Assembly: GCF_019599265.1 (NCBI RefSeq)
Contig: NZ_JAHZTC010000020.1
Location: 1 to 64,000 of the forward strand
Length of the DNA stretch: 64,000 nucleotides
Origin: Pontibacter sp. HSC-14F20
Lineage (GTDB): Bacteria > Bacteroidota > Bacteroidia > Cytophagales > Hymenobacteraceae
Direction of reading: 5' to 3'
The notes below the pieces were generated by a model. The model was not told the origin of the DNA and did not search any database. It saw only the letters and a list, made by a program, of their open reading frames with translations. Positions 27,297-36,307 of the stretch are shown here, piece after piece (positions within the stretch are counted from its first letter, which is position 1; every line of letters starts with the position of its first letter). The position numbers and the translations under genes are program-made.

Positions 27297-27358
27297 TACG
27301 CTTATAAGAACAGAAGAGGCCGGTCAATTGACCGGCCTCTTCTGTTCTTATAAGCGTA
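27297..27358. terminator. 62-bp perfect palindrome acting as convergent terminator
   Basis: The two 31-base halves (27297-27327 and 27328-27358) are exact reverse complements with no spacer, centred on GGTCAATTGACC and including GAGGCCGG/CCGGCCTC. It fills the gap between the convergent accC and bshB1 genes, consistent with a bidirectional terminator; as DNA it could extrude a cruciform. Confidence 0.8.
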
Positions 27359-27367
27359 TTTAAAAGA

Positions 27368-28090
27368 TTAAATCAAATCAAACAGGTTGCGAACCCCTAC
27401 TTGCTTGGCAGAAGTAAAGCCCTCCCCAAAGGTTACCCCAATGGCATGCCCATAGTCACGGGCCCTTGCTTCAATAAAATCCAGAAACTCAGGTGATGAA
27501 ATATAGGTGTTTGGAGAAGTATCATCAGGGTTATAAAACTGAGTTCGGAATGCCCGGATGGTTTCGATTTTCTTCTCCCAATAAGGAGTCACATCCATCA
27601 CGAAGTCAGGCTGAATGTAACGGTCCTGTATAAAATTGTAGGTTGCCTTCGGGCGCCACGCCTGCTGCTCCAAACCATCATCTCCAAGGGTCTTGATCAT
27701 CTTGAGTCCGGCCAGGAAACAGGCCTCCGCGACTACTGCCGCACCCCGTCCGTGATCCGGATGCCGGTCGTGCAGAGCGTTCATTAATACGATATCCGGC
27801 TGGTACTGCCGCACTTTGCGCACAATCTGCAATTGATGCTCTTTGTCATTGGTGAAAAAGCCATCTGCAAAACCCAGATTATCACGCACCGAAAGCCCCA
27901 TAATTCTGGCAGCTTCTTCTGCTTCTGCTACACGCTCAGCAGGTGTGCCCCGTGTCCCGAGTTCACCGCGTGTCAGATCTACCACGCCTGCCTTTTTACC
28001 GGCGGCGATGTGGGCTATAAGCGTGCCGGCACAACCAAGTTCTACATCATCCGGGTGTGAGGCAAAGGCAAGTATATCTAACTTCATCAT
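27368..28090 (-). CDS. bshB1: Bacillithiol biosynthesis deacetylase BshB1
   Basis: Zinc-dependent deacetylase of the LmbE/PIG-L family that removes acetate from GlcNAc-malate in bacillithiol synthesis (cytosol). 240 residues. The metal-binding SHPDDVELGC is near residue 10 and the second motif HDRHPDHGRGAAV at about 110-122. The RGELGTRGTPAERV and FRTQFYNPD segments are typical of BshB1 rather than mycothiol enzymes. BshA and BshC are not in the window. It starts 12 bp after the M23 peptidase gene ends. Confidence 0.92.
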   Translation of the reverse strand: MMKLDILAFASHPDDVELGCAGTLIAHIAAGKKAGVVDLTRGELGTRGTPAERVAEAEEAARIMGLSVRDNLGFADGFFTNDKEHQLQIVRKVRQYQPDIVLMNALHDRHPDHGRGAAVVAEACFLAGLKMIKTLGDDGLEQQAWRPKATYNFIQDRYIQPDFVMDVTPYWEKKIETIRAFRTQFYNPDDTSPNTYISSPEFLDFIEARARDYGHAIGVTFGEGFTSAKQVGVRNLFDLI

Positions 28091-28101
28091 TAATTGCTTA
28101 C

Positions 28102-29148
28102 TTATCTTACTCGGAGCGAACGCCCAACCTTCAGGGTAGTACGCGTGCTAATCCCGTTCAGTTTAGTGATCTGGCTAACAGAAACACCATAGCGTTTCGC
28201 TATACCTGACAACGTGTCACCGCTCCGCACCTTATGATAGGTTGATTTGCGGGAACCACTGCTTTTACTCTTCGATTTGTTGTAATAATTGAATAAGGCA
28301 GAAGTAATGACAAAGCTCTGGCCTTTGAGCAAATAGTCCGGGAAGTCATACATCAGCTCCGGATCAAGCGGATTGCCCTGGTAGCGTACTTCGTAGTGCA
28401 GGTGCGGCCCTGAACTGCGGCCGGTGCTGCCACCTAAGCCAATTACTTCGCCAGCTTTCACAAACTGGCCGGTTTCCGCTATGGTTTTACTCATGTGGCC
28501 ATAAAGCGTCTCCAGGCCGTTGTAGTGACGTAAAACGATGTAGTTACCATAACCGCCGCCATCCCACTTATTGATGCGCACCACTCCGTCAAAAGCGGCA
28601 TAAATAGAGTCGCCGGTGTTAAGGTTGATGTCTGTGCCGTAATGCCAGCGATACCCTCTGTGTCCGAAACGACTTGTTACCAGCGTCTTCTCCAGCGGCA
28701 TTTTATAATCGCGCTTAACTCTCGGATCATACAGCGTTATATCCACTGTGTCTTTCAGCTGACGGCCATCCATACGGTAGGGATTGATATTTCGCGTATC
28801 CCAAATGGCGTAGTAACCAGCAATCTTGATCCAGGTAGAATCGATCAACACTTCTTCCGATACTTCTACAATATGTTGCTCGCCTAAATCAAGTTCTGAA
28901 GTGTCTTCGCTGACAATGGAAAGCTCTTTCTTTGGATTGAAGAAAATCGACTTCCCAGCATCCGACTCATCCTCCGGAAACTCTTCGTACTTAATCAGAA
29001 TGGTGGTATCAGGCCGTACATAATCAATCTTTGGCGACTTCACCTTAAAAAGATCTTTGACCTTACCCTGAGCAAAGGCACTGTCTGTCCCGGAAATGAG
29101 ACAGAGCAAAAAGAGTGCAATCGTAAGGGGTGCTTTATACTTTAGCAT
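28102..29148 (-). CDS. Secreted M23 peptidase with C-terminal LysM
   Basis: About 348 residues from the Met at 29148, chosen because it begins a signal peptide (MLKYKAPLTIALFLLCL ... AFAQ); the longer frame adds 13 residues without a better start. The middle holds an M23 (LytM) zinc endopeptidase domain at about 160-270: SRFGHRGYRWHYGTDINL with the first His/Asp ligands, and GPHLHYEVR with the HxH ligand. The C-terminal 45 residues are a LysM domain (YHKVRSGDTLSGIAKRYGVS ... KVGRSLRV) that binds peptidoglycan. Predicted to cut or regulate cell-wall cross-links. A TAATTTTG box lies about 45 bp upstream. Confidence 0.93.
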   Translation of the reverse strand: MLKYKAPLTIALFLLCLISGTDSAFAQGKVKDLFKVKSPKIDYVRPDTTILIKYEEFPEDESDAGKSIFFNPKKELSIVSEDTSELDLGEQHIVEVSEEVLIDSTWIKIAGYYAIWDTRNINPYRMDGRQLKDTVDITLYDPRVKRDYKMPLEKTLVTSRFGHRGYRWHYGTDINLNTGDSIYAAFDGVVRINKWDGGGYGNYIVLRHYNGLETLYGHMSKTIAETGQFVKAGEVIGLGGSTGRSSGPHLHYEVRYQGNPLDPELMYDFPDYLLKGQSFVITSALFNYYNKSKSKSSGSRKSTYHKVRSGDTLSGIAKRYGVSVSQITKLNGISTRTTLKVGRSLRVR

Positions 29149-29192
29149 TATATTGAATCTTAGGCGGCGCAGTTTTATGAAGCTCAATGTCG

Positions 29193-29200
29193 CAAAATTA
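29193..29200 (-). promoter_or_regulatory. Candidate -7 box (TAATTTTG) for the M23 peptidase
   Basis: Exact TAnnTTTG on the minus strand, 45 bp before the chosen ATG at 29148; it would lie just upstream of the longer frame too. Confidence 0.45.
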
Positions 29201-29284
29201 ACTACAGCAACGCCATTTTATTGTGGTCATCTCCTGTCTGATCAAAAAAGTTTGTAACGGACAGGTATAACTCATTGGTGTTTT

Positions 29285-30223
29285 TTAGTGCAAATCCTGT
29301 GCAGCCAGATAACGCTCGGCATCAAGTGCGGCCATACAACCTGAACCGGCTGCCGTTACAGCCTGACGGTACGTAAAGTCCTGCACGTCGCCACAGGCAA
29401 ACACCCCATCAATGTTGGTCTTGCTGGAGCCAGGTATGGTTCGGATATAGCCATTTTCGTCCAGGTTCAGGTAATCAGCAAAAATATCGGAGTTCGGCTT
29501 ATGACCGATAGCCACGAAAAAGCCTTTCACAGGAATTTCACGCAACTCATCGGTGAGCACATTGCGCACGCGCACCGCATCCACTACATCATCACCCAGT
29601 ATCTCGTCCGTGACAGAATTCCAGAGAATTTCGATGTTCTTGGTTTTTTTAACACGCTCCTGCATGATGGTGGAGGCACGCATCTCATCGCGGCGAACGA
29701 TCATGTATACCTTGCTGCAGATGTTGGAAAGATAAGTCGCTTCTTCAGCGGCCGTATCACCGGCGCCTACAATTGCCACATCCTGCCCACGGTAAAAGAA
29801 ACCATCGCAAACAGCGCAGGCGCTTACTCCGTTGCCATTCAGGCGGGCCTCCGACTCCATACCTAACCACTTGGCCGATGCGCCGGTAGAGATGATCACT
29901 GTATGCGCTTCAATTACCTTCTGGTCATCGATAGTTACTTTATGCGGCTGAGAAGAAAAGTCCACTGCTGTCGCAATGCCATACCTTACATCTGTTCCAA
30001 AACGCTCTGCCTGACGCTTGAAATCCTCCATCATTTGTGGACCATTGATGCCGTCCGGATAACCGGGATAATTCTCCACATCATTGGTAATGGTGAGCTG
30101 ACCACCGGGCTGCAGTCCCTGGTATAGCACAGGGGTAAGTCCGGCACGGGAAGCATAGATAGCTGCTGTATACCCAGCGGGGCCTGAGCCGATGATCAGG
30201 CATTTTACTTTTTCTATTTCCAT
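29285..30223 (-). CDS. trxB: Thioredoxin-disulfide reductase
   Basis: NADPH-dependent flavoprotein that reduces thioredoxin (cytosol). About 312 residues from the Met at 30223, which directly precedes the FAD-binding strand KVKCLIIGSGPAGYTAA; an upstream in-frame Met adds 11 residues. The redox pair is in SACAVCDG (CxxC near 135-138). The NADPH motif VGAGDTAAEEA and the C-terminal FAD motif GVFACGDVQDFTYRQAVTAAGSG are intact. Its length matches the family. Confidence 0.95.
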   Translation of the reverse strand: MEIEKVKCLIIGSGPAGYTAAIYASRAGLTPVLYQGLQPGGQLTITNDVENYPGYPDGINGPQMMEDFKRQAERFGTDVRYGIATAVDFSSQPHKVTIDDQKVIEAHTVIISTGASAKWLGMESEARLNGNGVSACAVCDGFFYRGQDVAIVGAGDTAAEEATYLSNICSKVYMIVRRDEMRASTIMQERVKKTKNIEILWNSVTDEILGDDVVDAVRVRNVLTDELREIPVKGFFVAIGHKPNSDIFADYLNLDENGYIRTIPGSSKTNIDGVFACGDVQDFTYRQAVTAAGSGCMAALDAERYLAAQDLH

Positions 30224-30344
30224 GTCTATGTGAGGCTTATTCGAAATTGGTTGCAAGTATACAAAAAATCTGATGCTCTGCCTGCATACTTCCTATGTTA
30301 ATTAGCTTATACCCGGCAGACAGCAAGCATACTTTGCCCAAAAT

Positions 30345-30380
30345 ACAAAGAGCCCTGACCTTGCGGACAGGGCTCTTTGT
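30345..30380. terminator. Terminator of rpoD
   Basis: A 13-bp perfect stem ACAAAGAGCCCTG/CAGGGCTCTTTGT with a 10-nt loop, 15 bp after the rpoD stop. The U-tract is short on the minus strand. Confidence 0.75.
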
Positions 30381-30394
30381 CAGTTCCTATTGGC

Positions 30395-31258
30395 TTAACC
30401 TAAATAAGGCTTCAGGGCTTTGCTTCTGGATGTATGACGCAATCTGCGGATCGCTTTCTCCTTGATCTGGCGTACACGCTCACGGGTCAGGTTGAACTTC
30501 TCCCCAATCTCTTCCAGCGTCAGTGAATGCTCACCGTTTAGTCCAAAGTAGAGTGTAATCACGTCAGCCTCACGCTTGGTAAGGGTAGACAGGGCGCGCT
30601 GTACTTCTTTGCGGAGCGAGTCGTTCATCAAACCGGTGTCAGGTGATTCTTCGTCTTCGTTCTCCAGCACGTCCAGCAGACGGTTTTCTTCTCCCTGTAC
30701 AAATGGTGCATCAACAGACACGTGGCGGCCAGAGATCTTAAGCGTGTCAACCACCTCAGCGGTTGTCAGTTCAAGTACCTCTGCAATCTCTTCCGGAGAA
30801 GGCTCGCGCTCAAATTTCTGCTCCAGTTCAGAGAATGACTTGGAGATCTTGTTAAGAGAACCAACACGGTTCAGCGGCAGACGCACAATACGAGACTGCT
30901 CGGCCAAAGCCTGCAGAATAGACTGACGGATCCACCAAACAGCATATGAGATAAACTTAAAACCTCTTGTTTCATCGAAACGCTTGGCAGCTTTGATCAG
31001 ACCCAGGTTCCCTTCGTTAATAAGGTCGCCTAGCGACAGGCCCTGGTTCTGGTACTGCTTGGCCACCGACACAACGAAACGCAGGTTAGCTTTGGTTAAC
31101 TTCTCAAGTGCAAACTGATCTCCCTCTTTGATTCTCTGAGCAAGCGATACCTCCTCATCTGGCGTAAGCAAATCGACTTTACCAATCTCCTGAAGGTATT
31201 TGTCCAGCGACTGGCTTTCGCGGTTGGTGATCTGTTTGCTTATCTTGAGTTGTCTCAT
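30395..31258 (-). CDS. rpoD: Primary sigma factor RpoD/SigA
   Basis: 287 residues, the short Bacteroidota form of the housekeeping sigma factor. Region 1.2 ([20 protein letters not shown]), region 2 with the core-binding and -10 recognition helix ([20 protein letters not shown], then [15 protein letters not shown]), region 3 ([23 protein letters not shown]), and region 4 with the helix-turn-helix ([20 protein letters not shown]) are present; region 1.1 is lacking. It directs RNA polymerase to the TAnnTTTG promoters seen across this window. Confidence 0.95.
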   Translation of the reverse strand: MRQLKISKQITNRESQSLDKYLQEIGKVDLLTPDEEVSLAQRIKEGDQFALEKLTKANLRFVVSVAKQYQNQGLSLGDLINEGNLGLIKAAKRFDETRGFKFISYAVWWIRQSILQALAEQSRIVRLPLNRVGSLNKISKSFSELEQKFEREPSPEEIAEVLELTTAEVVDTLKISGRHVSVDAPFVQGEENRLLDVLENEDEESPDTGLMNDSLRKEVQRALSTLTKREADVITLYFGLNGEHSLTLEEIGEKFNLTRERVRQIKEKAIRRLRHTSRSKALKPYLG

Positions 31259-31391
31259 CAGAGTATATTGTTATTACAAAAAATGTGAAAATCTTAATCC
31301 CGGGCTCGGAGTGGTAACATTAGAAAATCGCGCAAAGTTCTTACATTTTAAGAATAAAATCAAGAAGCTTTTGCGCGCGGGCAAAACATAA

Positions 31392-31437
31392 TACTCCTGA
31401 CGCCACTCCGACTTATACGGAACGGGCATCAGGAGTA
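31392..31437. terminator. Terminator hairpin after pnp
   Basis: A 9-bp stem TACTCCTGA/TCAGGAGTA, with an additional GCC/GGC pairing inside, 14 bp after the pnp stop on the minus strand. Confidence 0.6.
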
Positions 31438-31450
31438 CAAATTAATTTGA

Positions 31451-33595
31451 TTATTGTTGTGGTTCAGCGCCCGGCTTAGGCAATATAGCCTTGCGTGACA
31501 GCTTAAACTTACCGGTTTTCTTATCCACGTCGATCAGTTTCACTTTCACTTCTTCGCCGATCTCTAACACGCCATCCATGGTCTCGAGGCGCTCGTGCTT
31601 GATCTCGGAAATGTGCAGCAAACCGTCTTTACCTGCCATGAATTCCACGAAGGCTCCGTAAGGCTGGATAGATTTCACTTTACCAATGTAAACCTCTCCT
31701 ATCTCAGGCTGTGCAACGATCGCTTTGATCTTGCTCACCGCATTGTTCATAGAATCTTGGTTGCTGGCAAAGATGTTCACATGGCCCTTCTCGTTCTTCT
31801 CTTCGATGATGATCGTGGCACCCGTGTCTTTCTGGATCTGCTGAATCACTTTACCGCCCGGTCCGATTACAGCACCGATGAATTCCTTGTCGATCACGAT
31901 GTTAAATGAACGCGGCGTGTGCGGCTTGTAATCAGCGTTAGGAGCAGAAATGGTCTTATTCATCTCGTTGAGGATGTGCAGACGGCCATCTTTTGCCTGT
32001 GCAAGTGCCTGGCTCAATACTTCATGTGACAAACCTTGTACTTTAATGTCCATCTGGCAGGCAGTGATACCTTTGCTGGTACCAGCAACTTTAAAGTCCA
32101 TATCACCCAGGTGGTCTTCATCACCCAGGATATCGGAAAGCACAGCAAAGTTACCAGTACGCTCGTCCGTGATCAGACCCATCGCTATACCTGATACGCC
32201 ATCCTTCACAGGAACACCGGCATCCATCAGTGCCAGAGATCCGGCACATACGGTTGCCATAGAAGAAGAGCCGTTTGACTCCAATATATCTGACACGATA
32301 CGGATCGTGTATGGGTTCTCAGCGTCTGCAGGAAGCACTTTCTTAAGAGCGCGCAAAGCCAGGTTACCGTGACCAATCTCGCGGCGTCCAGGACCTCTGT
32401 TTGGCTTCACCTCACCAGTAGAGAAGGCAGGGAAGTTGTAGTGCAACAAGAATTTATTCGTTCCTGATACCATGGCACTGTCGATCATCTGCTCATCCAG
32501 TTTGGTACCCAGCGTCACTGTAGTCAAAGACTGAGTTTCGCCACGTGTGAACACAGCAGAACCGTGGGTAGCTGGCAGGTAGTTTACCTCAGACCAGATC
32601 GGACGAATTTCGTTCAGTTGGCGGCCATCCAGACGTACACGGTCATTCAGGATCATGTTACGAACAGCTTCCTTCTCCACATCGTGGTAGTAAGTCTTGA
32701 TAAGCGTCATGTCATAGCCATGCTCCTCACCTAGCGACTCTACAAACTCGTTCAACACAGAAGCGAATCCTTCTTTGCGCTCAGACTTGTTGGCACGGCC
32801 ACGCTTGGCTACTTCATAGGCCTTCTCGTAAGTAGCATTGTATACCTTCTGACGCAGTTCGTCGTGATGTGTTTCATGCGAGTACTCACGCTTCTGGAGT
32901 TTACCTACCATTTCGGCAAGGTCCATTTGGGCGTGGCACTGTACTTTAATTGCTTCGTGTGCAAAGGCGATTGCCTCGAGCATCTCTTCTTCAGACACCT
33001 CGTTCATTTCACCTTCAACCATGGCCACGCTGTCCATAGAGCCACCAACGATCATGTCGATATCGGCGCGCTGAAGGTCAGAAGCAAGCGGGTTGATTAC
33101 AAAATGACCGTCGATACGTGCTACGCGTACTTCAGAAATAGGTCCGTTGAATGGAATATCAGAAACTGCAAGTGCTGCAGAAGCTGCCAGTGCGGCAAGC
33201 GCATCCGGCAAAATCTCCGCATCAGCAGAGATCATATTTATAGTCATTTGTGTTTCAGCATGGTAGTCGCCCGGGAACATAGGGCGCAGGATGCGGTCAA
33301 CCAAACGAGAAATCAGAATTTCGTAGTCAGAAAGGCGTGCCTCTCTCTTAAGGAAGCCTCCAGGGATCTTTCCAGAAGAAGCAAACTTCTCCTGATAGTC
33401 TACTGAAAGGGGAAGAAAGTCAACTCCCTCACGGGCTTCTTTGTTAGAAACAACAGCTGCAAGTAGCATGGTGTTACCCATTTTTACTACGACAGAACCG
33501 TCGGCCTGCTTGGCTAATTTACCAGTTTCGATAATGATCTCCCGGCCATCCGGAAGAATGATTGTTTTTGTGATCGCGTTTTGTGACATCTTCAA
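31451..33595 (-). CDS. pnp: Polyribonucleotide nucleotidyltransferase (PNPase)
   Basis: Phosphorolytic 3'-5' exoribonuclease of mRNA turnover (cytosol). 714 residues, normal. Two RNase-PH domains ([21 protein letters not shown] near 60; the second with [22 protein letters not shown], and [19 protein letters not shown] carrying catalytic Asp residues), then KH ([18 protein letters not shown]) and S1 ([20 protein letters not shown]) domains. It lies downstream of rpsO in the order found in many bacteria, though the hairpin at 33689-33725 separates the two. Confidence 0.97.
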   Translation of the reverse strand: MKMSQNAITKTIILPDGREIIIETGKLAKQADGSVVVKMGNTMLLAAVVSNKEAREGVDFLPLSVDYQEKFASSGKIPGGFLKREARLSDYEILISRLVDRILRPMFPGDYHAETQMTINMISADAEILPDALAALAASAALAVSDIPFNGPISEVRVARIDGHFVINPLASDLQRADIDMIVGGSMDSVAMVEGEMNEVSEEEMLEAIAFAHEAIKVQCHAQMDLAEMVGKLQKREYSHETHHDELRQKVYNATYEKAYEVAKRGRANKSERKEGFASVLNEFVESLGEEHGYDMTLIKTYYHDVEKEAVRNMILNDRVRLDGRQLNEIRPIWSEVNYLPATHGSAVFTRGETQSLTTVTLGTKLDEQMIDSAMVSGTNKFLLHYNFPAFSTGEVKPNRGPGRREIGHGNLALRALKKVLPADAENPYTIRIVSDILESNGSSSMATVCAGSLALMDAGVPVKDGVSGIAMGLITDERTGNFAVLSDILGDEDHLGDMDFKVAGTSKGITACQMDIKVQGLSHEVLSQALAQAKDGRLHILNEMNKTISAPNADYKPHTPRSFNIVIDKEFIGAVIGPGGKVIQQIQKDTGATIIIEEKNEKGHVNIFASNQDSMNNAVSKIKAIVAQPEIGEVYIGKVKSIQPYGAFVEFMAGKDGLLHISEIKHERLETMDGVLEIGEEVKVKLIDVDKKTGKFKLSRKAILPKPGAEPQQ

Positions 33596-33688
33596 TTATT
33601 GTTTTAGCATCAAATAGAACAGGGCTACCGTTTGCAACCGCTGCTGGGGGTACTGGCAAAGAGGAAGGGAATAAGGAAAGGGGCAGAA

Positions 33689-33725
33689 AAAATTAGGGAA
33701 TCCCTGTCAGAAATTCCCTAATTTT
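33689..33725 (-). terminator. Terminator of rpsO
   Basis: A 13-bp perfect stem AAAATTAGGGAAT/ATTCCCTAATTTT with an 11-nt loop and T6 on the minus strand, about 10 bp after the rpsO stop. Confidence 0.88.
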
Positions 33726-33733
33726 CTATAAGC

Positions 33734-34009
33734 TTATTTACGGATACCTAGTTCGGCGATGATCGCTCTGTATCTTTCAATGTCATTTTTCTGCAGGTAA
33801 TTCAGAAGTCTTCTTCTCTTACCTACCAGCTTAAGAAGACCAAGACGAGTGCCGAAGTCTTTCTTATGAACCTTCAGGTGCTCTGTCAGATCAGCAATGC
33901 GCGTAGTGAACAGCGCGATCTGGCCTTCTGCAGAACCCGTGTCTGTTTTAGACTTGCTCAGGCTGTGCTTTTCAAAAATTTCTTGTTTCGCTTCAGTAGT
34001 TAATTTCAT
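33734..34009 (-). CDS. rpsO: 30S ribosomal protein S15
   Basis: 91 residues, the usual size. It shows family segments such as [29 protein letters not shown], and [14 protein letters not shown]. It binds 16S rRNA in the central domain. Single gene between a TAACTTTG promoter box and a strong terminator. Confidence 0.97.
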   Translation of the reverse strand: MKLTTEAKQEIFEKHSLSKSKTDTGSAEGQIALFTTRIADLTEHLKVHKKDFGTRLGLLKLVGKRRRLLNYLQKNDIERYRAIIAELGIRK

Positions 34010-34065
34010 TGCGTATAAAAAATATCAATCTGTTATAATCAGTGGATAGTTTCCCGTATAAGCCG

Positions 34066-34073
34066 CAAAGTTA
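34066..34073 (-). promoter_or_regulatory. Candidate -7 box (TAACTTTG) for rpsO
   Basis: Exact TAnnTTTG on the minus strand, 57 bp before the rpsO ATG. Confidence 0.5.
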
Positions 34074-34126
34074 AATAAAATATCTATATTAAAAAACTTT
34101 TTACGGCGAGTTATTTAGTCGTAGCG

Positions 34127-35554
34127 CTATATTTTACTGCGTTTCAAACGGGTCATCAGTTTGCGCCAGAAGTCTACTTCCAGCAGGCTGGAATCGTTTT
34201 GTGCCTGGTAAAGGAAGAACATGCCAATGGGCAGCAGAATGGCATTTGCGCCCCACATCCCCATCTCCACCGAAATAAGCCCTTCCCTGGCCCACTTCTC
34301 TCCCAGTATACCCAGCACATACATCACGATAAAAAACATGATGGAAATGATAACAGGCACACCCAAACCACCTTTTTTTATAATCGCTCCCAGCGGCGCT
34401 CCGATCAGAAACATGATCATGATGGCAAAGGACTGTGTATACTTTCGCCAGATCTCAATTTCGTAGTTGTTCGCATCACGACTGAGGGTGGTTACCCGTT
34501 CTCTGTAGCTTCCGGTAAAGCTCTTCACATTACGGGCTTTATTTGCCGCTGCCAGCAAGACATCCGCCGAAATCGGGGCCAGGGCCTTTTTCTCGTGCAG
34601 CGTGTCTGGCAGTGTTTTAGTAAGTGGCAAGCCATTCTTCACCTGCCCCGTATCTGCCTTAAAATACATATAGAACGGATCCACGTTGGGGGCGTAGAGC
34701 CGTTGTTCACGTGCACCAGACCGGCGCAACGAGTCCGTTACAGCTGTCAGTTGCCCAATGTCCTTCATCATTTTGTTATCCGAGAAAAGCTCTTCGCGGG
34801 TACGGCCCAATTCAAAAGAAGCCAGACTGAAAATAATCTTGGTGGCATCAAACTTCTCCCGCACAAACTGTTCCGATGAGTTTTGGAATCCCCCGTTGTT
34901 CTGATCGACGTATGTATTCCCGCGAAACAACTCCAGAATCAGGTAATTGTCATTGTACTCGGTATACATCTGCCCAGAGTCGGCCAGTATCACAGTGGTA
35001 TTGTTGCCTCCCTTGGAGTGATCATAGATCATAATGTCGCGTAGGGAGCGGCCATCATTCAGCTTTTCGTTAATCTTGATGCTATAACCGGGCAAACCAT
35101 TGTAAAAAGCACCTTCCTTAAAGTTCATGGCTGGCTTCTTCTGCCTGATATCCCAAAGCAGACTATAGGCCTTCAGGTTTGCCTTCGGAACAACATAATT
35201 ATTGAAGAAAAAGGCTCCAATGGAAAGTGCGACCACAAAAAAGGCGACCGGGCGCAAAATACGTGGCAGGGCTACACCCGACGTTTTAATGGCAGTGAGT
35301 TCGTGGTGCTCACCGAGCGTTCCGAAGGTCATCAGCGCAGAAAGTAGCACCGCAAGCGGCAATGCTACAGGCGCCATATTGATGCTGAAATAGAACAGCA
35401 ACTCTGCAAAAACGTCGTACCCCAGGTCTTTCCCTACCAGTTCATCGAGGTACTTGAGCATATACTGCGTGAGCAGAATAAACTCCACGATGGCAAACGT
35501 GAGCAGGAAAGGGCCGGCAAATGATTTAAGTATTAGCTTATCTAGTTTCTTCAT
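34127..35554 (-). CDS. LptF/LptG-family (YjgP/YjgQ) permease
   Basis: About 475 residues from the Met at 35554 (KKLDKLILKSFAGPF directly precedes the first helix); a longer frame adds 9 residues. Six membrane helices in the LptFG pattern: three at the N-terminus (FLLTFAIVEFILLTQYML; MAPVALPLAVLLSALMTFG; VAFFVVALSIGAFFFNNYVVP), a large periplasmic beta-jellyroll domain at about 130-370, and three at the end (FAIMIMFLIGAPLGAI, IISIMFFIVMYVLG, ANAILLPIGMFFLY). With the LptB ATPase it extracts LPS from the inner membrane. A TATCTTTG box lies 75 bp upstream. Confidence 0.9.
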   Translation of the reverse strand: MKKLDKLILKSFAGPFLLTFAIVEFILLTQYMLKYLDELVGKDLGYDVFAELLFYFSINMAPVALPLAVLLSALMTFGTLGEHHELTAIKTSGVALPRILRPVAFFVVALSIGAFFFNNYVVPKANLKAYSLLWDIRQKKPAMNFKEGAFYNGLPGYSIKINEKLNDGRSLRDIMIYDHSKGGNNTTVILADSGQMYTEYNDNYLILELFRGNTYVDQNNGGFQNSSEQFVREKFDATKIIFSLASFELGRTREELFSDNKMMKDIGQLTAVTDSLRRSGAREQRLYAPNVDPFYMYFKADTGQVKNGLPLTKTLPDTLHEKKALAPISADVLLAAANKARNVKSFTGSYRERVTTLSRDANNYEIEIWRKYTQSFAIMIMFLIGAPLGAIIKKGGLGVPVIISIMFFIVMYVLGILGEKWAREGLISVEMGMWGANAILLPIGMFFLYQAQNDSSLLEVDFWRKLMTRLKRSKI

Positions 35555-35625
35555 GTGGGCCAATTGGCATGCGGGCGTCAAAAAACCCGGTTAGTTTCTT
35601 TAACACCGGACTTTCAAAAATCGTG

Positions 35626-35633
35626 CAAAGATA
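35626..35633 (-). promoter_or_regulatory. Candidate -7 box (TATCTTTG) for the LptF/G gene
   Basis: Exact TAnnTTTG on the minus strand, about 75 bp upstream of the chosen ATG at 35554. Confidence 0.45.
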
Positions 35634-35654
35634 AGCCTTTGGTGATAAGATGTG

Positions 35655-36056
35655 CTACCCTCCTACTATTTCGCGAAGTTTCTGCATCAAGTGCTCCCAC
35701 AGTTCTTCCAGTTCTTCTTCATCGTTCTCCTCTGAGTAATCCAACACTTTCAGATACTGCTCCTGCGTCAGTTCACTTGTTTCGATTGAGAAATCGATAT
35801 AAGATGGATCAGATGTATGCGATTTGTCCTCATTCAGGAAAAGGAAGCGGACAGAGCGATTGGTACGGTGGCTCGTCATCTCAGCAAAATGGTTGCGCCC
35901 GTCCCAATGGAAGTTGAACACCTTGTCCTCGTTTATGATAACATCGTCACAAAACCACTGTGAAAGGCCACTTGGAGTGCTCAGGTATGGGTATAGCAAC
36001 CGGGCTGATGCATTTATCGGATACTCACGCACAAATTTCGTCTTTGTTGCTTTCAT
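35655..36056 (-). CDS. START-like (SRPBCC/AHSA1-type) domain protein
   Basis: 133 residues with a helix-grip START-like pattern: the opening FVREYPINASARLLYPYLSTPSGLSQWF, the FNFHWDGRNHFAEM beta strands, VRFLFLNEDKS, then a long acidic C-terminal helix region (EENDEEELEELWEHLMQKL). Small START-like proteins of this length are common in Bacteroidota. The fold binds hydrophobic ligands in other families, but the ligand here is unknown. It precedes the LptF/G gene on the same strand with a 100-bp gap that holds a promoter box, so separate transcription is likely. Confidence 0.8.
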   Translation of the reverse strand: MKATKTKFVREYPINASARLLYPYLSTPSGLSQWFCDDVIINEDKVFNFHWDGRNHFAEMTSHRTNRSVRFLFLNEDKSHTSDPSYIDFSIETSELTQEQYLKVLDYSEENDEEELEELWEHLMQKLREIVGG

Positions 36057-36148
36057 TATCTGTTATTGTAAGTGACTGAGTAAGTATAGTATTAATTTCT
36101 GATTTGCTAAATATACAGAAAATAAAATATTTTTTTGTGCACCAATTG

Positions 36149-36180
36149 TTGCTTTTTTAAAATCATACCCCTTATATTTG
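36149..36180 (+). promoter_or_regulatory. Promoter of tRNA-Met
   Basis: TTG at 36149-36151 and TATATTTG at 36173-36180, 21 nt apart, match the Bacteroidota -33/-7 arrangement; the tRNA begins 12 nt after the -7 box. Confidence 0.65.
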
Positions 36181-36191
36181 CACCACAATTC

Positions 36192-36265
36192 GGCGGGGTA
36201 GCTCAGATGGTTAGAGCGCAGGATTCATAACCCTGAGGTCGGCAGTTCGATTCTGCTCCCCGCTA
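36192..36265 (+). tRNA. tRNA-Met (CAT anticodon)
   Basis: A 74-nt cloverleaf: acceptor GGCGGGG/CCCCGCT (G1-U72 pair), D arm GCTC/GAGC, anticodon loop TTCATAA with CAT at 36226-36228, 5-nt variable loop AGGTC, T arm GGCAG/CTGCT with TTCGATT loop, discriminator A. The anticodon stem CAGGA/CCCTG has an A31-C39 mismatch. CCA is not encoded. It lacks the initiator's three G-C pairs next to the anticodon loop, so elongator tRNA-Met is most likely; a lysidine-modified tRNA-Ile2 is the alternative. Confidence 0.93.
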
Positions 36266-36268
36266 CAG

Positions 36269-36298
36269 AGCCCTGGATTCACATCCAGGGCTTTTTTT
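36269..36298. terminator. Terminator after tRNA-Met
   Basis: A 10-bp perfect stem AGCCCTGGAT/ATCCAGGGCT with a TCAC loop and T7, directly after the tRNA; it can also serve the converging porin gene. Confidence 0.9.
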
Positions 36299-36307
36299 GT
36301 GCCCTTT

